Origin: Treponemataceae bacterium
GTDB lineage: Bacteria > Spirochaetota > Spirochaetia > Treponematales > Treponemataceae
Assembly: GCA_024402455.1 (NCBI GenBank)
Contig: JAKSTS010000008.1
Location: 1 to 32,846 of the forward strand
Reading direction: 5' to 3'
DNA length: 32,846 nucleotides
Part shown: positions 6,460 to 15,605 of the stretch, in pieces
Layout: each line of letters opens with the position of its first letter
Numbering within the stretch: the stretch's first letter is position 1
Program-made: the position numbers and the translations under genes
The notes under the pieces: model-generated
What the model was told of the DNA's origin: nothing
Database searches by the model: none
What the model saw: the letters and a program-made list of their open reading frames with translations, nothing else

Positions 6460-7440
6460 ATGGAAAAGAACGCTAAAATTTATGTCGCTGGACATCGTGG
6501 TCTTGTAGGTTCGGCCATTGTAAGAAACCTTACACAGAAAGATTATACAAATATCGTTACAAGAACACACAAAGAACTCGATCTGCTCAATCAAAGTGCA
6601 GTCAATAATTTTTTTGAAACAGAAAAACCTGAGTATGTCTTTCTGGCTGCAGCTCATGTTGGCGGCATAGGCGCAAACTCAACATATCCTGCCGATTTTA
6701 TCTATCAGAATATGATGATTGGTTTTAACGTTGTTGAAGCAGCACGAAAATATGGCGTTAAAAAACTTATGAACCTCGGTTCAACATGCATCTATCCGAA
6801 AATGGCACCACAGCCAATTCAAGAAGAATCTTTGCTGACAGGTCCGCTTGAACCTACAAATGATGCATATGCACTTGCAAAAATCAGCGTAATCAAATTG
6901 TGCACAAGCTATAATAAACAGTTTGGCACAGATTTTCTTTCTGTAATGCCGACAAACCTTTATGGTCTTGAAGACAATTATGAACTGCAGGGTTCACATG
7001 TATTGCCTGCAATGCTCCGCAAATTCCATGAAGCAAAAGCTTCTAATAAAGATGTTGTAGAATTATGGGGCGACGGTTCTCCATTGCGCGAATTTCTTTA
7101 CAGTGACGACCTTGCAAATGCAGTTGTTTTCCTTATGGAAAACAAACATGCAGAAGATGTACGAACCCCGACAGGCGACTTTGTAAACGTCGGTTCAGGC
7201 AAAGAACTTACAATCAAACAGCTTGCAGAAACAATCCGAGACATCGTTTATAAAGATGCACCAGGCAGAACATGCAAAATCAACTGGAACACAGACAAGC
7301 CAAACGGAACACCGCGCAAACTCTGCGACATTACAAGACTTTTGACCCTTGGCTGGAAACCGGAAGTTGAACTTAAAGACGGAATTGCACGTGTTTACGA
7401 CTGGTATGTAAAAAACGAAAATTCCATAAAAGGAAAATAA
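6460..7440 (+). CDS. fcl: GDP-L-fucose synthase (epimerase/reductase)
   Basis: 326 residues, the normal family length. The N-terminal Rossmann motif GHRGLVGSAIV, the conserved AAHVGGIGANSTYPADF, the active-site Ser in GSTCIYP and the Tyr/Lys pair in YALAKIS identify WcaG/Fcl. It epimerises at C3 and C5 and reduces GDP-4-keto-6-deoxymannose to GDP-L-fucose with NADPH. It starts 3 nt after the gmd stop, with AAAAGG at the end of gmd as its ribosome binding site, so the two are translated from one mRNA and probably made in equal amounts. fcl ends 6 nt before rnhA. Confidence 0.97.
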   Translation: MEKNAKIYVAGHRGLVGSAIVRNLTQKDYTNIVTRTHKELDLLNQSAVNNFFETEKPEYVFLAAAHVGGIGANSTYPADFIYQNMMIGFNVVEAARKYGVKKLMNLGSTCIYPKMAPQPIQEESLLTGPLEPTNDAYALAKISVIKLCTSYNKQFGTDFLSVMPTNLYGLEDNYELQGSHVLPAMLRKFHEAKASNKDVVELWGDGSPLREFLYSDDLANAVVFLMENKHAEDVRTPTGDFVNVGSGKELTIKQLAETIRDIVYKDAPGRTCKINWNTDKPNGTPRKLCDITRLLTLGWKPEVELKDGIARVYDWYVKNENSIKGK

Positions 7441-7446
7441 TTCAAA

Positions 7447-7962
7447 ATGGAACAGCTATCGCTATTTGCAGATTCAACAAGCCCGGCACAAAATGAACTT
7501 ATTGTATATACAGATGGCGGCTGTTCCGGCAACCCTGGCGCCGGTGGCTGGGGCTGTGTAATAATTGACGAAACAGCTTCTGGAAAAGCAAAAGAACTCT
7601 GCTTTTCTGGTGGCGAACAATGCACGACAAACAACCGCATGGAATTGACGGCTGTCATTACAGCATTGTCTGCAATTTTGGCTGACGAAACAAAATCAAG
7701 CCGGCCTGTTTCAATTTTTACAGACAGCCAGTACGTTAAAAACGGAATAACCACATGGATAAAAAGCTGGAAACGAAACGGCTGGCGCACAGCTTCAAAA
7801 CAACCTGTAAAAAACCAGGATTTATGGACAAAACTTGACGAAGCTGTTTCAAAACTTTCCATCAGATGGGTCTGGGTCAAAGGCCACGCCGGAATAAAAT
7901 ACAATGAATTAGTTGACAGTCTCTGCCAGTCTGAAATCAAAAAATTCAAAAACATCCTGTAA
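7447..7962 (+). CDS. rnhA: Ribonuclease HI
   Basis: 171 residues, somewhat longer than E. coli RNase HI because of about 15 extra N-terminal residues (MEQLSLFADSTSPAQ) and a longer loop near residue 80. All catalytic residues are visible: Asp23 (YTDGGCSGNPG), Glu66 (NNRMELTA), Asp93 (FTDSQYV), His147 (KGHAG) and Asp157 (YNELVDSL). The substrate-binding basic protrusion SWKRNGWRTASKQPVKN is intact. It cleaves RNA in RNA-DNA hybrids during replication. It sits 6 nt after fcl with AAAGGAAA as ribosome binding site, so it is read with the sugar-nucleotide genes; that linkage is positional and suggests no functional tie. Confidence 0.96.
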   Translation: MEQLSLFADSTSPAQNELIVYTDGGCSGNPGAGGWGCVIIDETASGKAKELCFSGGEQCTTNNRMELTAVITALSAILADETKSSRPVSIFTDSQYVKNGITTWIKSWKRNGWRTASKQPVKNQDLWTKLDEAVSKLSIRWVWVKGHAGIKYNELVDSLCQSEIKKFKNIL

Positions 7963-7978
7963 AAGTTTAAAATTTTTT

Positions 7979-8012
7979 GCTGCAAGTTTTACCGGCAGCC
8001 TTATCTTTTTTT
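7979..8012 (+). terminator. Possible weak terminator after rnhA
   Basis: GCTGC (7979-7983) can pair with GCAGC (7995-7999), followed after a few bases by a T-run (8006-8012). The stem is only 5 bp and the T-run is offset, so this is tentative. Confidence 0.35.
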
Positions 8013-8063
8013 AATATCCCCCTTATCTAAACCGTCTAATTATGTAATAATATTTCAGGCATT

Positions 8064-8093
8064 TTGCGTTTATCAATTTTGCATACAGATACT
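8064..8093 (+). promoter_or_regulatory. Candidate promoter for the DUF3160 lipoprotein gene
   Basis: TTGCGT (8064-8069), 18-nt spacer, GATACT (8088-8093). Transcription would start near 8100, about 30 nt before the ATG, which has AGGAG as ribosome binding site. Both hexamers deviate from consensus. Confidence 0.35.
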
Positions 8094-8128
8094 TTGCAGA
8101 ATTTTAAAAAAAGCAACAGGAGCAATAA

Positions 8129-10951
8129 ATGAAACATTTATGTCTTTTGATTATTCTTGTAATTTGCGCTGGTTTTATGTTAACAGGCTGCAATAAAAAA
8201 ACAGAACAGCCCGAACCAACCGTTCAAATTCCAGAAGAAGAACTTAAAATGGTTGAAATAAAGCTGCCGGAAGCAGTTGAAACGACAGGCAGCAATGACC
8301 TGAACCTTGAAGATTTTAAAGCCAATAAAGACGGCATAAAAGCGCAGGCACATACAAAATATCTGAATGATTCTTTAACATTTCTTCCGGTTCCGTCCCC
8401 AATGAACCAGGGCAAACAGACTGCACTTGTTGCATCAAACAGCTGCATGCTTTACCCTGTTCAAGAACTCAAAAGCAATAAAGATGCAGAAAATTTAAAA
8501 GACGGCACACCGATTCCAATAGGCACGGTCTTAAATATTTCAGGAGAAAGAATCAATTCAACCGAAAACCCTGAATGGTACAACGGTCTTTTTGAATACG
8601 ACGGCAACTATAACTGGTTTTATAAAACAGAATACGAAGGTCAAAAAGGCATTGTATATGGTGCAGATTTATTTTTAGGCGACACTGACCGCAATAATAT
8701 TCTTTCGCTTCTTTATAAAAGCAAAGGCCGTTTTGATAAATTCTATCCAATCTGCGGCTACACACAGATTGCACCAGAGATTCAGACAACATTGCACACA
8801 AACCGCATTGCTTTGCAGGAAGTTGCAAAAGATGAATATTCACTTTATCTTGACCGTCCAGATGACATGATTTCGCTTTATCTTAATCATGAAAACCGCA
8901 CGCCTTTCGGCTGGAAATATTCTTCAATGGGCAGCAACCTTACGCCAATGTTTATTACAACAGATTTGTTTGCTCATTCTCAGCACCTCATTTTTGACCA
9001 GATGCTTCAGCATGTTGAAGAAACTGTGTTTATTGACAAACTTGAAAAGGTCTGCGACAGCTACATTGAAAAGCTTTCTGAAATGCATGCACAGACAGCA
9101 GACACAGCAGAAAACATCGGTCAAAAAAACACAGACGATATAACAATCAACAGCATTGTAATAAGCAATAGCGAAACAATTGAAAAAGCACTGCTTTATT
9201 TTCAGGTTGCACGCGCCCTGCTTGATCTTGCACCACCAGTTGCCGAAGAAAACAGCAGTTACAGAGACGAAGAAAACACAGAACCTGCTGTTGATAAAAC
9301 AGCAGTACTTGCAAAATATCCTGAAAGTGTTCAAAAAGAAATTGCACTCATGGATGAAGCATTTGGAATTAAAGAATCAAAAGTATTCGAATTTGCAGAT
9401 GGTGTTCAATATAAAGAAGATTATTCGCAGTATATTCCACGCGGGCATTATACAAAAAACGAACGGCTCAAAGCATATTTCCGCACGATGATGTGGTTTG
9501 GCAGAATCAACTTTTCAGTTGCAGACACAGAAACATTCAAAATTACACCAGACACACCTTTGACAGAATCTCAGGTTCTTGCAATGCGAATGACACCAGT
9601 TTCTCTTTTGATTACAGATTTGACATCAAAAGACGAAAACCTTTTTGAAACATGGCGCGACATGTTTGAACCGGTAACCGCATTAATCGGCAAATCTGAT
9701 GATTTGAGTTTCTTTGATGTCATGCCGCTGTGGCAGGAACAGAAAGTTCAAGACACAATGACATGGATTACAGACAAAGATAACATAATAAAGTTTGCCA
9801 CACTTGCACATGAAAAACTTGAACCACCTGCAATTGCCGGTAACAGTCTGTTTTACGCAAATCAATCAGAAGGTTCAAGCACCACAGACAAAAAACCGGC
9901 AATGGGCTGGCGCCTTTTCGGACAGCGCTTCACTTACGATTCATGGATCCACCACAATGTTTCGGCTCCACGATTATTTTCAAGAGATATGGTTTCTGGG
10001 CTTGATGTTATGAAAGCATTAGGCTCAAACACTGCTGACCTTTATCTTCGTGACGAATATGAAACACACAGTGAATTAAAACCAAAACTTGACAGTCTTG
10101 AACAGTATTTTGCCTCAAAAGACGAAAACTTTTGGACAAGCACATATTACAACATGATTTTGTTTGAAACAGCTGCACAGTCAAGATTTGAACCGGGTAC
10201 AGGTTTTTATTTTACAGAAACACCAAAATGGGCTGTAAAATCAATGCTTGCTTCGCACGGCACATGGGCAGAACTGCGCCACGACACGATTCTTTATGTA
10301 AAGCAAAGCTATGCAGAAAGAGCCGGCGGCGACGATATTGAACCAACTTACAGAGCAGAAAAACTTCCGCAGACAGTTCATTATATTGAACCGAACGTAC
10401 CGTTTTTGCAGGGCTATAAACTTGCAAATGCACTTTTGCGACAGACTTATGAACGATATGGGCTTCTCGATGAAAAAGCCGAAAAAGCACTTTCACAGCT
10501 TCAGACAATTGCAGATCAATCTATAAAAATTGCAACACTTGAACTTAATGACCAGCCTGTTCCAGATAATGACCTTGCATGGATTTCAACAATTCCTTCT
10601 CAACTTGCACAGCTTGTGCTCGTCTATCAAAACCGTTATGGATATACATCTGAGGATCAGCTTAAAATGGCCGTTATTGCAGATGTGTTTACAAATGCAG
10701 AACTTGGTCAAGTTCTGGAAGTCGGTGTCGGTATTCCTTACCGCATTTATGTTGCATTGAACGATGGACAAGGCGGCAAACGCATTGCGGTCGGCTACAC
10801 ATTCAGTTATTACGAGTTTCCGCACCCGATGTCAGACAGACTTACAGACGAAGCATGGAAAGAGGCTGTTTATGGCGACCAGCAGCTTGATTCATTTAAA
10901 CCATTCTGGAGCCAGAACCAGACATTAAAAGCATTTGGCTTCAGCAATTAA
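8129..10951 (+). CDS. DUF3160-family lipoprotein (940 aa)
   Basis: The signal peptide ends in lipobox LTGC with Cys21 as the lipidation site, so the protein is predicted to be a membrane-anchored lipoprotein facing the periplasm or surface. A charged linker follows. Residues of about 90-195 look like a small SH3-like beta domain (IGTVLNISGERI ... EGQKGIVYGADLFLG). From about residue 255 to the end is the DUF3160 region, with TPMFITTDLFAHSQHLIFDQ, MTWITDKDN, WRLFGQRFTYDSWIHHNV, WAELRHDTILYVKQSY and GGKRIAVGYTFSYYEF. DUF3160 proteins occur in spirochaetes and other bacteria, and I know of no established biochemical function. AGGAG lies 8 nt before the ATG. The next gene, a MEMO-family protein, overlaps its end by 17 nt, so the two are probably co-expressed. 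Confidence 0.88.
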   Translation: MKHLCLLIILVICAGFMLTGCNKKTEQPEPTVQIPEEELKMVEIKLPEAVETTGSNDLNLEDFKANKDGIKAQAHTKYLNDSLTFLPVPSPMNQGKQTALVASNSCMLYPVQELKSNKDAENLKDGTPIPIGTVLNISGERINSTENPEWYNGLFEYDGNYNWFYKTEYEGQKGIVYGADLFLGDTDRNNILSLLYKSKGRFDKFYPICGYTQIAPEIQTTLHTNRIALQEVAKDEYSLYLDRPDDMISLYLNHENRTPFGWKYSSMGSNLTPMFITTDLFAHSQHLIFDQMLQHVEETVFIDKLEKVCDSYIEKLSEMHAQTADTAENIGQKNTDDITINSIVISNSETIEKALLYFQVARALLDLAPPVAEENSSYRDEENTEPAVDKTAVLAKYPESVQKEIALMDEAFGIKESKVFEFADGVQYKEDYSQYIPRGHYTKNERLKAYFRTMMWFGRINFSVADTETFKITPDTPLTESQVLAMRMTPVSLLITDLTSKDENLFETWRDMFEPVTALIGKSDDLSFFDVMPLWQEQKVQDTMTWITDKDNIIKFATLAHEKLEPPAIAGNSLFYANQSEGSSTTDKKPAMGWRLFGQRFTYDSWIHHNVSAPRLFSRDMVSGLDVMKALGSNTADLYLRDEYETHSELKPKLDSLEQYFASKDENFWTSTYYNMILFETAAQSRFEPGTGFYFTETPKWAVKSMLASHGTWAELRHDTILYVKQSYAERAGGDDIEPTYRAEKLPQTVHYIEPNVPFLQGYKLANALLRQTYERYGLLDEKAEKALSQLQTIADQSIKIATLELNDQPVPDNDLAWISTIPSQLAQLVLVYQNRYGYTSEDQLKMAVIADVFTNAELGQVLEVGVGIPYRIYVALNDGQGGKRIAVGYTFSYYEFPHPMSDRLTDEAWKEAVYGDQQLDSFKPFWSQNQTLKAFGFSN

Positions 10952-11862
10952 ATTAAAACGATATCTTCCTGCAGCAATGCTTGTTATTGCACTTGCTGCA
11001 GCAACTTTTTTCTCTTACAGACAAACAGCAGAAAACAAAACAACAACAACTCAAGCAAACACAGAACAGAAGAAAACCAGCTCAATAACTAAAAAAGCAA
11101 TACATACCCAACAAAAGTGAACAGGAAAACTTTCTGCCACAAAATGCAAAACCTCTTGCAGGCACTGTAAGCCACCATCTTCTGGCACATACACAAATTG
11201 AAAAATGGTTTCAGACACTTGCAACACAAAGAGCAGACATTTCTACATTTATTGTTCTTTCTCCGTCGCACTGGGGACTTTCTACAGGAGATTATTCAAT
11301 GACTTTTGGTTCGTGGCTTATAAAAGAAAACGAAACACAAAACCTTTTGCAGACAGACACAGAAACTGCAAAACAGATTTTTGAAAGATTGAATGCAACA
11401 ATTGATGACACTGTTTTTGAATACGAACACGGCGTTTCTGCACTTGCGCCATACATAAAAAAATATTTTCCACAGTCAAAAATTGTTGCAATTGCATATC
11501 CTGGCGAACCACCTGTTGACCAGAATTTTGCACAGAAGCTGCACGAAGCAATAAAACCATGTTTCGATTTTGAAAATGATGAAAACAATGGAAATTTTCT
11601 GCTTATTTCGTCAGATTTTTCGCACCATCAAAACCTTCAGATTACACAGCAGCGCGACTGCAAAAGCCGTGCATTTCTTGAAAACCCCACAGAACAAAGC
11701 TGGATTCTTGCAATCTGCGACAACAGACCGGCTATGTATGTACTAAAAAAACTTCTGCCGCAAAACGCAAAATCAACAGTTCTTTTTAACACAAACTCAT
11801 TTGAACTTTCAAACGAAGGCGAAGATGACATTACAAGCTATTTTTTCTGCTTTTTTTACTAG
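10935..11862 (+). pseudogene. Membrane-anchored MEMO / AmmeMemoRadiSam-B family protein, frameshifted
   Basis: Two frames together encode one protein of about 308 residues. The first (TTG at 10935, stop 11118-11120) gives a membrane anchor (LPAAMLVIALAAATFFS) and a polar Thr/Gln/Lys linker. The second, open from 11089 to 11862, gives the MEMO domain: GTVSHHLLAH, FIVLSPSHWGLS, HGVSALAPYIKKYFP, AYPGEPP and LISSDFSHHQ, carrying the family's His residues. The frames join at the A6 run 11091-11096; removing one A restores a continuous protein. MEMO proteins are related to extradiol dioxygenases and usually cytoplasmic, whereas this one would face outward. The gene overlaps DUF3160 by 17 nt, and an ATG at 10977 is an alternative start. 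The break may be a real mutation, length variation, or a sequencing error. No AMMECR1 or radical-SAM partner is nearby. Confidence 0.75.
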
Positions 11863-11869
11863 CAGATGC

Positions 11870-12835
11870 TCAGTCTAAAAAACGAACGGCAGCCTTTATT
11901 GGCAGATGGTCTGAAAAACCTGAACCAGAATAGACTTTGTATGCATTCGGTGTGCCGTCAAAGCGGCATAGATCTTTATTTTTGACAACCGAACAGTTTC
12001 CAAGGTGAGCTTTCTCTGCCGAAATAAAAATATGGTCAATCTGTTCCCAATTTTCGTTAAAAAAATATGAACCGCAGTTTTTATCTTTTAATGAAAACCA
12101 AAACGATGAAACTTCTTCAACAGATTCAGTTCCATGCAGCAATATTTTTTCATTTTTTTCATCTATGACAAACTCGTCAGTTTTCTGGTTAAAATCGCCA
12201 AGCGAAATTATTACAGGCAGTTTTTCAAAACTTTCGCTTTTTATATATCTTATTGAATCAGCCAGAATAATTTCCTGATTTTTCCGAATGCTTCTGCCCT
12301 CGTCTGCGCTTGAAACTTTTGATTTCCAGTGGTTTACAAGAAAAGCAACATTTTGACCGGGTACTTTTAAATGAACTTCGAGAACAGGTCGCAAAGATGA
12401 AGAATTTTCGCCAAGAAGCTGAACCTGATGAGAACAGACATCCGTTATTGGATATTTTGAAAACAGTGCAACTCCAAATGCATTGTTCCTTTGTTTTGCA
12501 AAAACTGCATGACGCAATCTGCTTGCGTATGGCAGAACATTCGCAATTGCATGAACAACTTCGATATTTTCGATTTCTTCAAGCGCAACAACATCTGCAT
12601 CAATATATTTTAATGTTTCAGCCAGCCGCAAAAGGCGCACCATGTAATCTTCATTTGACCAGCCGCTTTTACTGCCATATTCTTCATATTCAGTGCCTTC
12701 AAAAGTTGCATCAAAAAACGTCTGTGCATTCCATGCCGCAACTGTTATTGTTTTTGGATTTAATTCAAGTATAATCTGTACAATTTTTATTAATGCAGCA
12801 GCAAAAAAAAGCACAGCTAAAAATTTTCTTTTCAA
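11870..12835 (-). CDS. Membrane-anchored endonuclease/exonuclease/phosphatase (DNase I-fold) protein
   Basis: 321 residues. An N-terminal hydrophobic segment (FLAVLFFAAALIKIVQIIL) acts as signal anchor, so the catalytic domain should be extracytoplasmic. DNase I-fold motifs in order: AAWNAQTFFD (metal-binding Asn), VVALEEIEN (catalytic Glu), FLVNHWKSK (catalytic His), SLGDFNQ (Asp/Asn) and GFSDHLPIKA (terminal Asp-His). Family members cut DNA or RNA or remove phosphate from lipids, sugars or phosphoproteins; the substrate cannot be read here. The start is TTG at 12833-12835, supported by GGAG at 12843-12846 with 7-nt spacing. It converges with the MEMO gene, with only 7 nt between stops. Confidence 0.85.
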   Translation of the reverse strand: MKRKFLAVLFFAAALIKIVQIILELNPKTITVAAWNAQTFFDATFEGTEYEEYGSKSGWSNEDYMVRLLRLAETLKYIDADVVALEEIENIEVVHAIANVLPYASRLRHAVFAKQRNNAFGVALFSKYPITDVCSHQVQLLGENSSSLRPVLEVHLKVPGQNVAFLVNHWKSKVSSADEGRSIRKNQEIILADSIRYIKSESFEKLPVIISLGDFNQKTDEFVIDEKNEKILLHGTESVEEVSSFWFSLKDKNCGSYFFNENWEQIDHIFISAEKAHLGNCSVVKNKDLCRFDGTPNAYKVYSGSGFSDHLPIKAAVRFLD

Positions 12836-12942
12836 CTTTAGTCTCCGAATTTTTCTAAAAAGATTTTCTAGAAGAATATTCGAGCTAAAATTGATTTTTT
12901 TGGTATAAAATAAAAATATTTTACAATTGTGGCGGGTTTGTC

Positions 12943-13322
12943 TTAAAACGGCTTATTCAAGAACAAGCAGTTTTTCAGCTTTATTAAAGCATCTGTCCAA
13001 TTAACAAACTTAACGATCTTGCCACCGGCATTTTTAAATGGCAACAAACTTTTTTCTCTGTCATCTATAATAACAGCATCTTTTGCTGCATAATTCGCTT
13101 TGTCCTCTGGTTCCAGCACAAAAACTGTTTTTTCCAATGGAAAATCTGCTTTCTGAAAAGCCAGTTTTCTTTGCCTTTAATTTCTTCTTCAAAAACAACT
13201 AAAACATTGTCCATGTCTAAAAAATTCATGCAGTCTGCTTTGTGCCAGCTGCTTTTAACGAACAACGATGACAAAACAGCTCTTTTCAGACACAGCTTTA
13301 GAAGCATTAATGCCAAAAACAA
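12943..13322 (-). pseudogene. Decayed HAD-family 5'-nucleotidase-like gene
   Basis: Two overlapping minus-strand frames hold matching pieces. The upstream frame (start by 13229) reads MNFLDMDNVLVVFEEE, HAD motif I with its nucleophile Asp, then KGKENWLFRK. The other frame continues ADFPLEKTVFVLEPEDKANY and AAKDAVIIDDREKSLLPF, the HAD motif IV IDDR that 5'(3')-nucleotidase-like members carry, with KNAGGKIVKF behind it. The shift lies in the short A-run at about 13149-13155; one added A would join them. Even when joined, motif I and motif IV are only about 55 residues apart, against roughly 100 or more in the family, so the middle is also missing. It directly follows the PBP1C gene and probably has no function. 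Confidence 0.65.
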
Positions 13323-13334
13323 AGAAAAATTATA

Positions 13335-15605
13335 TTATTTGACTACAATTTGAATTGAACAGATTTCATTGCTTTCTGAAACAGCCTCTAATTTATGGCG
13401 CCCAACCGTAATTGGAATAAACCATGAAAACGGCCGTTCAGAGATTCCAGAAGAAACACCATCTACAAAAAGTTCGGCTTTTGTTCCAGTTCCACCGGCA
13501 ACATCAATTTTTAACCGCTGTTTAGCACCCAGTGATTTATCAAACAGAAAAACAGATTCATCCTGTGGATAAAAAAACTTAAACTCGCCGTTATAAGTCA
13601 ATGCGCCGTTCATGTTCCTTCCGCCAAACCATCTCTGATATTCATTTGGATAATGAACTTCAATTTTTCCATTGTTCAGCACATGATATGTACAAGGTTC
13701 AAGCATTTCACCTGACAAAACATATTCTTCTGTAATAGACTTACAATATTGTGTTGGCGCCATGCCTGAAACTGCACAAACTTTCTGCTTTTTATAGCGT
13801 TCAGGCTTGTCAAATGCTTTTTCTTCCATCGGCACATTGTTTCTGCTTTCAAGTTCGTCCAAAATAAAACGCACGACACCAGCCGGAATTGAACTTCCGG
13901 TTTCGCCGATTACAGTTTCTCCTGTAACGTTGCCCATCCAGACACCAGCCGTATAGCGCTTTGTTGAACCAAGTGCCACAATGTTTTGAAATTGATTAGA
14001 AGTGCCGGTTTTAAAAATTGCAGGATATGGAGTATCAAACACTTTTGCAAAACCGAAACCTAAAGAGCGGGCAACACGGTCTGAAAGCATGTCGCATATA
14101 ATCAGTGCGGTGTCTTTTGTATAAACATTTGTTTCAATTTTTTCATCAGCTGCATATTCGTTCGATAAATAGCGCAAATTGCGCACGGTTCCGCCGCGTG
14201 CAAAAACAGAAAAACCACGCACAAGTTCATACAAAGGCACTTCGCCTGCACCCAAAGCAAGCGAAAGTCCAAGATTGCCGCGCTGTTCAACTAACGAATC
14301 AAAACCGGCTTTTTGCAAAACTTCAAGATAACGGTCTACACCCAGTCGATAAAGCAAAGTAACAGCCGGAATATTCAAGCTTGAAGCAAGACATGTCCTG
14401 AAAAGCTGCGGGCCGTTAAACCTGTTGTTAAAATTCTGCGGTACATAAACTTCCGTTGAACCAAAATCAATCGGAACATCAGGCAGAACAGACGATGGTG
14501 CAAAACCGTTTTCGAGAGCCATGGCATAAAGAAAAGGTTTCATTGAACTTCCTGTCTGATTTTTAACAAGAACACTGTCAATCTGACCGGTGTCTTCACG
14601 ATAAAAATTTATACTTCCGCACCAGACAAGTATTTCGCCTGTGTAATTATCAAAAACGAGCGCCGCACCATCTGCAATGCGTGCATCGGAATATGACGTA
14701 ACAACCTGTTCAAGATAGCGCCGCACTGCTTCAGAAAATTCGCTGTCTATTGAAAGATACACATTCTCTGGAATTTTTGTGTCTTTATACTGTTTTTTTA
14801 CCCATTCCAAAAAATGCGGCTCTTCTTTTGGATAATCAAAAGCCTTAACAGAAGGAATCTGTCTGACGTAAAAAGACGGGCGGCGCGGAATAAGTGCAAG
14901 AGATTTTATCTGTTCCGTTGAAAGTTCATAAATTGAAACGCCGTAAAAATTTTTTGCAGCACTTGTTACACCTTCTGTTCTAAAACCGAAAGGCAGATTG
15001 TTAAGATAAAGTTCAAGTATCTGCTGCTTATTCAGTTTTGCTTCTATTCTAAAAGCAATAAATGCTTCTTTAATTTTGTCTTTAATTGTTGCATTCGGCG
15101 TTGAACGAGGCACAACCATGCGGGCAAGCTGCATTGTAATTGTTGAAGCGCCGCTTACAGTGCGGCCATTCCGTGCATTTTGCAGAGCAGCCCGAAAAAT
15201 TGCAGGCAGATAAATTCCATGGTGTTTATAAAAAGCACTGTCCTCGGCTTCTATAAAAATAGTTTTTACTTCTTCTGGAATATGTTCAATCGGCGTCCAT
15301 TCGCGCCGAAGCCCATCTTCAAGAGCCATAATCTCTAAAAGATTTCCGTTTCTGTCATAAAAGCGGGTACTGTATTGATGATTTTTAAATTCTTTCAGTG
15401 CTTTGAAAGGCAGGCATTTTAAGCAAAGAACAAAAAACACCTGCACAATCAGAAGACAAGCCGCAGTACATGCAACAATCTGCACATATTGCGGCATTCT
15501 TTTCCATAATTTTTTTGCGCCTGCAAAAACGCCGGCGCAAAAGTTTTTCAGATTATTCAATGATCCAGACCTTGCCGCCTGAACGACCAAAAATTTCAGG
15601 TTCAT
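13335..15605 (-). CDS. pbpC: Penicillin-binding protein 1C (bifunctional transglycosylase/transpeptidase)
   Basis: 756 residues, normal for PBP1C. Short basic cytoplasmic tail, one membrane segment (about 40-63), then the glycosyltransferase domain with EDSAFYKHHG (catalytic Glu121), GASTITMQLAR (152-162) and ELYLNN (198-203). The transpeptidase domain has SSMK (Ser353 nucleophile, 353-356), SLN (409-411) and KTGTS (532-536). The end is the PBP1C-specific C-terminal beta domain (about 660-756). It polymerises glycan strands and may crosslink peptidoglycan in the periplasm. The start overlaps the end of the alpha-2-macroglobulin gene by 53 nt and lacks a clear Shine-Dalgarno, so translation is probably coupled. 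A Met at residue 37 (15497) is an alternative start. The gene order matches E. coli yfhM-pbpC. Confidence 0.94.
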   Translation of the reverse strand: MNLKFLVVQAARSGSLNNLKNFCAGVFAGAKKLWKRMPQYVQIVACTAACLLIVQVFFVLCLKCLPFKALKEFKNHQYSTRFYDRNGNLLEIMALEDGLRREWTPIEHIPEEVKTIFIEAEDSAFYKHHGIYLPAIFRAALQNARNGRTVSGASTITMQLARMVVPRSTPNATIKDKIKEAFIAFRIEAKLNKQQILELYLNNLPFGFRTEGVTSAAKNFYGVSIYELSTEQIKSLALIPRRPSFYVRQIPSVKAFDYPKEEPHFLEWVKKQYKDTKIPENVYLSIDSEFSEAVRRYLEQVVTSYSDARIADGAALVFDNYTGEILVWCGSINFYREDTGQIDSVLVKNQTGSSMKPFLYAMALENGFAPSSVLPDVPIDFGSTEVYVPQNFNNRFNGPQLFRTCLASSLNIPAVTLLYRLGVDRYLEVLQKAGFDSLVEQRGNLGLSLALGAGEVPLYELVRGFSVFARGGTVRNLRYLSNEYAADEKIETNVYTKDTALIICDMLSDRVARSLGFGFAKVFDTPYPAIFKTGTSNQFQNIVALGSTKRYTAGVWMGNVTGETVIGETGSSIPAGVVRFILDELESRNNVPMEEKAFDKPERYKKQKVCAVSGMAPTQYCKSITEEYVLSGEMLEPCTYHVLNNGKIEVHYPNEYQRWFGGRNMNGALTYNGEFKFFYPQDESVFLFDKSLGAKQRLKIDVAGGTGTKAELFVDGVSSGISERPFSWFIPITVGRHKLEAVSESNEICSIQIVVK

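Noticed and set aside
7395..7985. 196-codon minus-strand frame over rnhA
   Set aside because: The plus strand encodes complete RNase HI with all catalytic residues, so the antisense frame is a shadow.
11085..11100. Programmed ribosomal frameshift in the MEMO gene
   Set aside because: The needed shift is +1 at ACT AAA AAA GCA. There is no stop or rare codon at the site and no known +1 signal, and an A-run indel explains it more simply.
12310..12774. 154-codon plus-strand frame opposite the DNase I-fold gene
   Set aside because: Its Gln/Leu/His-rich product is the antisense of a gene with clear catalytic motifs; no start signal.
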